Shown: piece by piece, positions 7,989 to 15,299 of the stretch
How positions within the stretch are numbered: position 1 is the stretch's first letter
Layout: each line of letters starts with the position of its first letter
DNA from: Streptomyces sp. HmicA12
Lineage (GTDB): Bacteria; Actinomycetota; Actinomycetes; Streptomycetales; Streptomycetaceae
NCBI RefSeq assembly: GCF_000373565.1
Contig: NZ_KB891801.1
Span: 62,001 to 126,000 of the forward strand
Length of the DNA stretch: 64,000 nt
Direction: 5' to 3'
Notes under the pieces: generated by a model
Seen by the model: only the letters and a program-made list of their open reading frames with translations
Told to the model about the DNA's origin: nothing
The model's database searches: none
Program-made: the position numbers and the translations under genes

Positions 7989-8858
7989 TCAGACCTTGCC
8001 GATGCCCAGCGTCGTGACCGACGGCAGCAGCCCCGACCCGAGAACGGTTACCCACAACGGGCCGAGAAGTTCCCCCAGTTCGTCGACCGCTTCCGTGCCG
8101 AGGGCGCGCCAGGGGGCGGCCGCGAGGCGGTCCGTGCGCGCCTCGACCTCGGCGCGCAGCGCGCGGCCCGCGTCGGTGGCGATCCCGTCCTCGTCCACCA
8201 GGCCGCGCCCTGCGAGGTGTTGGTGCGCCGCGTCCCACTCGGCGTGCGTCCAGCCGCGGCTCGCGAACGTCCCGGTGGGCGCCGCCCCGATCGCCGCGAA
8301 CGACACCAGCGACTCGGCCGGGCCGAGCCCCGCCGTGAGCAGCGCGGCCAGATGCCCGTCGCCGCGGTGCTCGCGCAGCACGGTGGCCGCCTGCCACAGG
8401 ACCAGGTGCGGGGCGTCGGGCCACGGGAGTTCGGCGTTGGCGGCGGCGAGCGGACGGCCCTCGACGCCCGCGGCCTCGGCGGCCCGCCGGACGAGGTCGG
8501 CGGCGCGCGCCACCTCGGGGCTGTCGAGCGCCTCGCCGAAGAGCGACCGGTAGGCGCGGTCGATGCCGCGCGGCCGTGCGGCGAGGACCTCCTTCGGCGG
8601 CGCCACCGTCCAGGCGGCCGGTACGTGTGCGGCGACCATCGCCGGGCTGAAGCTGTAGAAGGCGGAGGCGACGCGGACCGCACCGGGGGCGCCGAGCGGG
8701 GCGGCGCGCCAGGCGAAGTAGCTCGGCCAGCGCTCCTCGACCGGGTACCCGAGGTCCGCCGCCTCCTCGAAGACCTCGGGCGTGTAGTAGAGCACGGCGT
8801 GCAGCGGCTCCAGCAGGTGCCACATCTGACGGACCTTGGCGTCCGGAACGTGCGCCAC
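7989..8858 (-). CDS. SCO6745-family protein
   Basis: A 289-residue, Ala-rich, largely helical protein. The segments KVRQMWHLLEPLHAVLYY near the start, PAMVAAHVPAAW in the middle and GWTHAEWDAAHQHLAGRGLVDEDGIAT near the end match what I recall of the SCO6745/SalK family, whose C-terminal part resembles a winged helix. The biochemical role is unknown. GTG 8858 was chosen because GGGGAGGGG ends 7 bases upstream; the ATG at 8864 would be too close to it. It is divergent from the SDR gene with about 100 bp between starts. Confidence 0.7.
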   Translation of the reverse strand: MAHVPDAKVRQMWHLLEPLHAVLYYTPEVFEEAADLGYPVEERWPSYFAWRAAPLGAPGAVRVASAFYSFSPAMVAAHVPAAWTVAPPKEVLAARPRGIDRAYRSLFGEALDSPEVARAADLVRRAAEAAGVEGRPLAAANAELPWPDAPHLVLWQAATVLREHRGDGHLAALLTAGLGPAESLVSFAAIGAAPTGTFASRGWTHAEWDAAHQHLAGRGLVDEDGIATDAGRALRAEVEARTDRLAAAPWRALGTEAVDELGELLGPLWVTVLGSGLLPSVTTLGIGKV

Positions 8859-8957
8859 GAACATCCCCTCCCCTGAGGCGACTTGAAGGTGTCCTCGAAG
8901 CCGCACTTGAAGTCGCCCTTGACGTTGTCACTGGCGTCAGGGTCAGACGATCCCCGC

Positions 8958-9721
8958 ATGGACACCATGAACGCCAGCGCCCCACCGCGCGTCGTCGTCG
9001 TCACGGGCGCGGGGACCGGCATCGGCCGCGCCACCGCGCACGCCTTCGCGGCGCGCGGCGACCGGGTCGTCGCGGTGGGCCGCCGCCCCGAGCCGCTCGC
9101 CCGCACGGCCGCCCGCGCCGAGGAGCTGATCACGCCGCTGCCCGCCGACATCACGGCGGACGGCGCCCCCGGGGCCATCGTCCGTACGGTGCTCGACACC
9201 CATGGCCGGATCGATGTGCTGGTCAACAACGCGGGCATCACGAACGGCGAGTCCCTGGAGACCTACACCCGCGCCTCCGTCCGGCCCCTGCTCGCCACGA
9301 ACCTGATCGCGCCGGTGCTCCTCGTGCAGGCGGCACTGCCCGCGCTGGAGGACAGCCGCGGCGTCGTCGTCAACGTCACCACCGCCATCGGGCAGCGCGG
9401 CTGGCCCGGCAACTCCCTCTACGCGGCCGGAAAAGCGGCCCTCGACTCGCTCACCCGCAGCTGGGCGGTGCAGCTCGCGCCGCGCGGGATCCGGGTCGCG
9501 GCGGTCGCCCCCGGCGCGATCGAGACGCCGATCGCCGACCACTCCGCGTTCAGCCCCGAGGAGCGGGCCGCGATCCGCGAGTGGCAGCTGGAGCACACGC
9601 CCCTCGGGCGGGTCGGGCGGCCGGAGGACGTCGCGGCGGCGATCACGCACCTCGCGTCGCCGGACGCGTCGTTCGTCACCGGGGTGATCGTGCCGGTGGA
9701 CGGGGCGCGGTCGTCGCCTGA
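8958..9721 (+). CDS. Short-chain dehydrogenase/reductase, stop displaced by apparent 1-bp deletion
   Basis: A classical SDR of about 254 residues: cofactor motif TGAGTGIGRA, NNAG, the catalytic Tyr/Lys in YAAGK, and the C-terminal SFVTGVIVPVDG. Family members normally end a few residues after VDGG. Here the frame passes VDG at 9696-9704 without a stop and stays open to 10946. The TGA at 9719-9721 is in the -1 frame. Adding one G to the run at 9702-9705 would give VDGGAVVA and that stop. The coordinates given are this restored gene. Either a sequencing error or a real frameshift explains it. An intact reading would fuse the SDR to the downstream Uma2 domain, which is unlikely. Confidence 0.8.
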
Positions 9722-9732
9722 GACTGCCGTGC

Positions 9733-10089
9733 ATGCGGATCGGGGAACTCGCGGCGGCCACGGGCACGTCGTCACGCGCGCTGCGCCACTACGAGCAGGC
9801 GGGGCTCATCACGTCGGAGCGGGCGGCGAACGGCTACCGCGTGTACGGCGACCCGGCCGTGACCCGCGTCGGCAACATCCGGCTGCTGCTCGACGCGGGG
9901 CTCACGGTCGACGACGTACGGCTCTTCCTGCCGTGCCTGGACGGCGATCTGCTGGCGAACGGCCCCTCGGACGGCTTCTTCCGCATCGCCCGCGAACGCC
10001 TCGCGGTGATCGACCGGAGGATCGCGGCGCAGGTGGCGGTGCGGAATCGGTTGGCCACCGCACTGGACGGGGTGGCTCCGAACAAGTGA
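9733..10089 (+). CDS. MerR-family transcriptional regulator
   Basis: A 118-residue protein starting at ATG 9733, 11 bp after the restored SDR stop. The N-terminal winged HTH is typical: MRIGELAAATGTSSRALRHYEQAGLI, then the wing NGYRVYGD. A dimerising coiled-coil follows, without an obvious metal-binding Cys motif. It probably regulates itself and the SDR gene upstream; the inducer is unknown. It lies wholly inside the anomalous 8883-10946 open frame but in a different frame, which supports the view that the long ORF is an artefact of indels. Confidence 0.88.
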   Translation: MRIGELAAATGTSSRALRHYEQAGLITSERAANGYRVYGDPAVTRVGNIRLLLDAGLTVDDVRLFLPCLDGDLLANGPSDGFFRIARERLAVIDRRIAAQVAVRNRLATALDGVAPNK

Positions 10090-10181
10090 CCCAAGGCGTG
10101 GTCACTCGTTCCGGCGATGCGTGGATCAAGCCGCCGAGTACGCTGGCGATACGCGCCAGACTCCGCCGCGCGGGAGCGCTG

Positions 10182-10815
10182 ATGATGAGCACCGCCGCCG
10201 AGAACGAGCCGGAGCAGGAGCAGAGCAGCTGGCCGACTCCGCCGCTGGGCGGCTGGACGGCCGACGACCTCGACACGATCCCGGGCCTCCCCCCGCACAC
10301 AGAGATGATCGACGGAGGCCTGTTCCTCGCGAGCCCGCAGACCAACTTCCACATGACCACGCTGCGCCTGCTGGAGCGTGCCCTGGAGGACCGGGCGCCG
10401 GAGGAGCTGTTCGTCGTCCGCGAGATGACCACGAAGATCGACAAGCGGAACCGGCCCGAGCCCGACCTGATGCTGGTCCCGCGCAGCGCCGTCACCGGTC
10501 CCCGCCAGACCTGGTACGACCCGGCCGACATCCGCCTCGCCGTGGAGATCGTCTCGGACGACTCCGTGGAGCGCGACCGCGAGATCAAGCCCCGCAAGTA
10601 CGCGGGCGCCCTCATCCGGCACTACTGGCGCATCGAGGAGAACGACGGCAAGCCGGTCGTCTACGTCTACGAGCTCGACCCGGCGACCAACGCCTACGCC
10701 ATCACCGGCATCCACCACGATCGCCTCAAGCTGACCGTGCCGTTCACCCTCGACATCGATCTGGCGCCGCGGCGGCCAGGCCCCTGCCGAGCCCGGCGAC
10801 ACCGCGGCGGACTGA
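10182..10815 (+). CDS. Uma2-family PD-(D/E)XK protein, frameshifted near its end
   Basis: About 210 residues. It has the Uma2 layout: DDLDTIPGLPPHTEMIDGG near the start, the acidic residue in EPDLMLVP, the core LAVEIVSDDSVERD, and KPRKYAGALIRHYWRIE. The frame as given continues into mfd on the other strand, but codon use deteriorates after DIDL. Removing one G near 10763 gives DLRRGGQAPAEPGDTAAD and a stop at 10813-10815, just short of the mfd stop at 10819, with good third-position GC. I therefore give the corrected end. ATG 10182 and ATG 10185 are both possible starts. Function as a nuclease is unproven for this family. Confidence 0.7.
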
Positions 10816-10818
10816 CCC

Positions 10819-13800
10819 CTACGACCCCAGGATCGACGCCAGGAACTCCCCGACCCAGGCCAGCAGCTCCCGCCCGACCAAGGGCTTTCCGCCGACCTTC
10901 GCCGTCTTCGGGCGCGGGACCAGGATCTGGTGGGTGGCCGGCTTGATGACCGTTCCGGGGTAGAGGCGCTTGAGGCGCAGCTCCTGCGACTCCCTCAACT
11001 CCACCGGCGCGAAGCGGATGTTGGTGCCCTGGAGGACGATCTCGCCGACGCCGCAGGCGCGGGAGAGCATCCGCAGACCCGCGACGAGCAGCAGGTTCTC
11101 GACCGGCTCGGGCAGCTTGCCGTAGCGGTCGGTGAGTTCCTCGCGGACGTGCTTGACGTCCTCCTCCGTGTTCGCCGAGGCGATCGACCGGTACGCCTGG
11201 AGCCTGAGCCGCTCGCCCGGCGCGTAGTCGTGCGGGACGTGCGCGTCGACCGGGAGCTCGATCTTGACCTCCAGCGGCGGCTCCTCCTCGACCCCGCCCT
11301 CCATCTGCGCGCGGTAGTCGGCCACGGCCTCGCCGACCATCCGGACGTAGAGGTCGAAGCCGACGCCCGCGATGTGGCCGGACTGCTCGCCGCCGAGCAG
11401 GTTGCCCGCGCCGCGGATCTCCAGGTCCTTCATCGCCACGTACATGCCCGCGCCCATCTCGGTGTGCTGGGCGATCGTCGCGAGGCGCTCGTGGGCGGTC
11501 TCCGTCAGGGGCTTCTCCGGCGGGTACAGGAAGTAGGCGTAGCCGCGCTCGCGGCCTCGTCCTACCCGCCCGCGCAGCTGGTGGAGCTGGGAGAGGCCGA
11601 AGTTGTCGCCGCGCTCCACGATCAGCGTGTTCGCGTTGGAGATGTCGATGCCGGACTCGACGATCGTCGTCGAGACGAGGACGTCGAACTTCTTCTCCCA
11701 GAAGTCCACCACGACCTGTTCCAGGGCCTGTTCGGACATCTGGCCGTGGGCCGTCGCGATGCGCGCCTCCGGCACGATGTCCCGGAGCCTGGCCGCCGCG
11801 CGGTCGATCGACTCGACACGGTTGTGGATGTAGAAGACCTGGCCCTCGCGCAGCAGCTCGCGGCGGATGGCCGCGCCGATCTGCTTCTCCTCGTACGGGC
11901 CGACGAAGGTGAGGACCGGGTGGCGCTCCTCGGGCGGCGTGGTGATCGTCGACATCTCGCGGATGCCGGTCACGGCCATTTCGAGCGTACGGGGGATCGG
12001 CGTCGCGGACATGGTCAGGACGTCGACGTTGGCGCGGAGCTTCTTCAGCTGCTCCTTGTGCTCGACGCCGAAGCGCTGTTCCTCGTCGACGATGACCAGG
12101 CCCAGGTCCTTGAACTTGGTCTCGGAGGAGAAGAGGCGGTGCGTGCCGATGACGATGTCGACCGAGCCGTCGCGCAGCCCTTCGAGCGTCGCCTTGGACT
12201 CCGTCTCCGTCTGGAAGCGGCTCAACGCCTTGACGCTCACCGGGAATTGGGCGTAGCGCTCGCTGAACGTGCCGAAGTGCTGCTGCACCAGGAGGGTGGT
12301 GGGCACGAGGACCGCGACCTGCTTGCCGTCCTGGACCGCCTTGAACGCGGCGCGGACGGCGATCTCCGTCTTGCCGTAGCCGACGTCGCCACAGATCAGG
12401 CGGTCCATCGGGACCGTCTTCTCCATGTCGTCCTTGACCTCGGCGATGGTGGTCAGCTGGTCGGGCGTCTCCGCGTACGGGAACGCGTCCTCCAGCTCGC
12501 GCTGCCAGGGCGTGTCCGCGCCGAAGGCGTGCCCGGGCGCCGCCATGCGGGCCGAGTACAGCTTGATGAGGTCGGCGGCGATCTCCTTGACCGCCTTCTT
12601 CGCGCGCGCCTTCGTCTTCGTCCAGTCGGCGCCGCCGAGGCGGTGCAGGGTCGGGGCCTCGCCGCCGACGTACTTGGTGATCTGCTCCAGCTGGTCGGTC
12701 GGGATGTAGAGGCGGTCGCCGGGCTGGCCGCGCTTGGCCGGGGCGTACTCGACGACGAGGTACTCGCGGGTCGCGCCCTGGACCGTGCGCTGGACCATCT
12801 CGATGTAGCGGCCGACACCGTGCTGCTCGTGGACGATGTAGTCGCCGGCCTCAAGGGTGAGCGGGTCGATGGTCTTGCGGCGGCGGGCGGGCATCCGCTG
12901 GCCGTCCTTGCCGGCCGTCCGCTGCCCGGTCAGGTCGGTCTCGGTGAGGACCGCGACCTTCAACTGCGGGTGCACGAAGCCGACTTCGAGCGAGCCGCAG
13001 GCCACCTGGACGACGGAGGGCGCGAGTTCCCCGAGGTCCTTCTCCAGGCGGGCGGCGATGCCCTCGCCGCCGAGCACCTCGACGGTGCGGCTCGCGGGGC
13101 CGTGCCCCTCGGTGACGTAGACCGTGCGCCAGCCGTCGGCCAGCCAGCCCTTGGTGTCGGCGAGCGCCTTCGCGGTGTCGCCGCGGTACGTCTCCGGGGC
13201 GTGCATGCCCAGCTGAAGCGTGTCCGCGTCCGAACCGTCGGCGTCCGCCGCGAACGGGGACACCGACCACCACATCATGCCGAGCTCACGGGCCCGGTCC
13301 CGGACGTCCGCGATGGCCCACAGGGAGGCGGCGCCCACGTCGATGGGGGCCGCGCCGCCGGTCGCGGACGCGGCCCAGGACGCCTGGAGGAACTCCTGCG
13401 ACGTCGCCACCAGGTCGGCGGCGCGCGTGCGCACCCGCTCCGGGTCGCAGACGACCGCCATGGACCCGGCGGGCAGGACGTCGAGCAGCAGCTCCATGTC
13501 GTCGACGAGGACGGGGGCGAGGGACTCCATGCCCTCGACCGCGATGCCCTCGGCGATCTTGCCGAGCAGTTCGCCCAACTCCGGGTGCTGCTCGGCGAGT
13601 TCGGCCGCTCTGGCGCGTACGTCGGCGGTCAGGAGCAGTTCCCGGCAGGGCGGCGCCCACAGTCCGTGCTCGGCGATCTCCAGGGACCGCTGGTCGGCGA
13701 CCTTGAAGTACCGGATCTCCTCGACGTCGTCGCCCCAGAACTCGACGCGGAGGGGGTGCTCCTCGGTCGGCGGGAAGACGTCGAGGATGCCGCCGCGCAC

Positions 13801-14352
13801 GGCGAACTCGCCGCGCTTCTCGACGAGTTCGACGCGGGCGTACGCGGCGGCGGCCAGCGCCTCGACGGTCTCGTTCAGGTCGGCGGAGTCGCCGGAGCGC
13901 AGTGCCACGGGCTCCAGGTCGCCGAGCCCCTTGACCTGCGGTTGCAGGACGGAGCGGATCGGCGCGACGACGACGGAGACCGGGCCGGTCTCCGGGTCGT
14001 CGGTGCGCGGGTGGGCGAGCCGGCGCAGCACGGCGAGGCGCCGGCCGACCGTGTCCGAGCGCGGGCTCAGCCGCTCGTGCGGCAGCGTCTCCCACGACGG
14101 GAACTCCACGACACCGTCCGCGGGCAGCAGCGAGCGCAGCGCCGCCGCCAGGTCCTCGGCCTCGCGCCCGGTGGCGGTGACGGCGAGCACGGTCCGCTTC
14201 GCCTCGCGGGCGAGGGCGGCCACCGTGAAGGGGCGGGACGCGGGCGGGCCGACCAGGTCGATGTGCATGCGGTTGCCGTCACCTGCGGCTTTCACCGCTT
14301 CGGTGAGGGCCGCGTCCTTGACGACGGCGTCGAGCAGTCCGTGCAGGCTCAT
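10819..14352 (-). CDS. mfd: Transcription-repair coupling factor
   Basis: A 1177-residue ATP-dependent translocase that removes RNA polymerase stalled at DNA lesions and recruits UvrABC. It starts MSLHGLLDAVVKDAAL at ATG 14352; the longer upstream ORF has poor codon use and is discarded. The UvrB-like N-terminal part is followed by the RNA polymerase-interacting domain (AGDYIVHEQHGVGRYIEM). The helicase core has GDVGYGKTE (Walker A), DEEQRFGV (Walker B), SATPIPRTLEMA, then STTIVESGIDIS and QLRGRVGR (motifs V and VI). The C-terminal D7 region completes it. Length fits the family. It is convergent with the Uma2-family gene, with only 3 bp between stops after frameshift correction. Confidence 0.98.
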   Translation of the reverse strand: MSLHGLLDAVVKDAALTEAVKAAGDGNRMHIDLVGPPASRPFTVAALAREAKRTVLAVTATGREAEDLAAALRSLLPADGVVEFPSWETLPHERLSPRSDTVGRRLAVLRRLAHPRTDDPETGPVSVVVAPIRSVLQPQVKGLGDLEPVALRSGDSADLNETVEALAAAAYARVELVEKRGEFAVRGGILDVFPPTEEHPLRVEFWGDDVEEIRYFKVADQRSLEIAEHGLWAPPCRELLLTADVRARAAELAEQHPELGELLGKIAEGIAVEGMESLAPVLVDDMELLLDVLPAGSMAVVCDPERVRTRAADLVATSQEFLQASWAASATGGAAPIDVGAASLWAIADVRDRARELGMMWWSVSPFAADADGSDADTLQLGMHAPETYRGDTAKALADTKGWLADGWRTVYVTEGHGPASRTVEVLGGEGIAARLEKDLGELAPSVVQVACGSLEVGFVHPQLKVAVLTETDLTGQRTAGKDGQRMPARRRKTIDPLTLEAGDYIVHEQHGVGRYIEMVQRTVQGATREYLVVEYAPAKRGQPGDRLYIPTDQLEQITKYVGGEAPTLHRLGGADWTKTKARAKKAVKEIAADLIKLYSARMAAPGHAFGADTPWQRELEDAFPYAETPDQLTTIAEVKDDMEKTVPMDRLICGDVGYGKTEIAVRAAFKAVQDGKQVAVLVPTTLLVQQHFGTFSERYAQFPVSVKALSRFQTETESKATLEGLRDGSVDIVIGTHRLFSSETKFKDLGLVIVDEEQRFGVEHKEQLKKLRANVDVLTMSATPIPRTLEMAVTGIREMSTITTPPEERHPVLTFVGPYEEKQIGAAIRRELLREGQVFYIHNRVESIDRAAARLRDIVPEARIATAHGQMSEQALEQVVVDFWEKKFDVLVSTTIVESGIDISNANTLIVERGDNFGLSQLHQLRGRVGRGRERGYAYFLYPPEKPLTETAHERLATIAQHTEMGAGMYVAMKDLEIRGAGNLLGGEQSGHIAGVGFDLYVRMVGEAVADYRAQMEGGVEEEPPLEVKIELPVDAHVPHDYAPGERLRLQAYRSIASANTEEDVKHVREELTDRYGKLPEPVENLLLVAGLRMLSRACGVGEIVLQGTNIRFAPVELRESQELRLKRLYPGTVIKPATHQILVPRPKTAKVGGKPLVGRELLAWVGEFLASILGS

Positions 14353-14499
14353 GGGGGCGTTCCGCTTCCGTCCGGCTTGGTGAGCAACGCAAAGGGCCCG
14401 ACACGTCGAACGGGCCGGGGGTTCCAGGGTACGTCGTCCTTCCGGGGCACACCTGGCCGAACCGGAGCACGCCGGGTGGCACGGACCTACGGTGAGTCC

Positions 14500-14667
14500 A
14501 TGAGCGCAATCCAGACGTACGAGGTCGACGACGCGGCACCTGAGGTGCGGCCACTGCCTGCGAAGGCTAACCGGAGCGGTCACGGTGCGCTGCGCGGACA
14601 GATCCATACCCCCGACGACTTCGACGAACTGCCGGACGACATTGCGGAGGCCTTCGGGATGCAGTGA
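14500..14667 (+). CDS. Orphan antitoxin-like small protein
   Basis: A 55-residue protein (MSAIQTYEVDDAAPEVRPLP...). Its C-terminal half, LRGQIHTPDDFDELPDDIAE, resembles the toxin-binding tail of antitoxins paired with PIN-domain toxins (pattern GxVxVPDDFDxPLPDD). There is no DNA-binding domain and no PIN toxin beside it. It lies 58 bp before an intact Phd/RelE pair and could be a remnant of an older module or a stand-alone inhibitor. The first part of the protein has no recognisable fold. Confidence 0.55.
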   Translation: MSAIQTYEVDDAAPEVRPLPAKANRSGHGALRGQIHTPDDFDELPDDIAEAFGMQ

Positions 14668-14724
14668 CGGTGTCGCCCGATCGAGGGACTGCACTGAAGA
14701 TGCTGGAAGCGTACAGTTTCGTAC

Positions 14725-15000
14725 ATGAGTGAGACGCTGCCCATCACCGAGGCCCGCGCCCGGTTCGGTTCCCTGGTGCGCCGCACCGCGCATGCGCGGG
14801 AGCGCATCACGATCACGGATCACGGCCAGGCCGCGACCGTGTTCATCAACCCCAGAGAGTTGGCCGAGCTGGAGGAGCGGGTGCTGGAGCTGGAGGAGCA
14901 GTTGGCCGTGGCCCAATACCGCGCGGAGAAGGCCGCGGGCACGTTCGTCGGCGTACCGCACGAAGAAGTCGGCAAGCTGCTCGGCCTGGAGCGTGAGTGA
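14725..15000 (+). CDS. Phd/YefM-type antitoxin
   Basis: A 91-residue antitoxin. The N-terminus SETLPITEARARFGSLVRRTAHARERITITDHGQAATVFINPREL is the Phd/YefM DNA-binding fold; the C-terminal half is a Glu-rich helix that would wrap the toxin. Its TGA overlaps the GTG of the toxin gene by 4 bp, the usual antitoxin-first arrangement, so the complex probably represses its own promoter upstream of 14725. Confidence 0.88.
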   Translation: MSETLPITEARARFGSLVRRTAHARERITITDHGQAATVFINPRELAELEERVLELEEQLAVAQYRAEKAAGTFVGVPHEEVGKLLGLERE

Positions 15001-15248
15001 GCTACCACGTCATCTGGCACGAGCGGGCAACCAACACCGCGGTCCGCTTCCTCAAGGACGACCCCGAAGGCCTGCGGCAGGTATACGCGGCCGCCGATCA
15101 GCTCGCCGACGATCCACGCCCGATCGGCACGACCGCCTACGGGTCCCCGGAGCTGCGGCGCATGCACATAGGCCGCTACCGCCTCCTGTACGAGATCGAT
15201 GAAGGCACCATCACCATCATCGTCCTGAACATCGGACGCGTCCCGTAG
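14997..15248 (+). CDS. RelE/ParE-type toxin
   Basis: An 83-residue toxin starting at GTG 14997, overlapping the antitoxin stop (GTGA). The fold signature is HVIWHERATNTAVRFLKDDPEG, then RPIGTTAYGSPELRRMHIGRYRLLYEIDEGTITIIVLNIGRV, with the conserved LRRMHIGRYRLLYEI strand pair of RelE ribonucleases that cut mRNA on the ribosome. Basic residues of the active-site face (Arg and the final R) are present. Transcription ends at the hairpin 15255-15286. Confidence 0.9.
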   Translation: MSYHVIWHERATNTAVRFLKDDPEGLRQVYAAADQLADDPRPIGTTAYGSPELRRMHIGRYRLLYEIDEGTITIIVLNIGRVP

Positions 15249-15254
15249 TCAAGG

Positions 15255-15286
15255 GTGAGGGGCCCGGCACAAGCCGGGCCCCTCAC
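15255..15286. terminator. Bidirectional terminator between relE-type toxin and ABC permease
   Basis: A perfect 14-bp stem (15255-15268 with 15273-15286) and ACAA loop, 6 bp after the toxin stop and 14 bp before the stop of the convergent permease gene. Confidence 0.88.
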
Positions 15287-15299
15287 ACGTACCCCGCGA

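Noticed and set aside
8883..10946. SDR-Uma2 fusion protein of 687 codons
   Set aside because: Passes through the MerR gene in another frame with poor codon use; better explained by two lost stops.
10930..14667. 1245-codon plus-strand frame across mfd
   Set aside because: Antisense shadow of mfd; only its last 55 codons (from 14500) look like a separate small gene.
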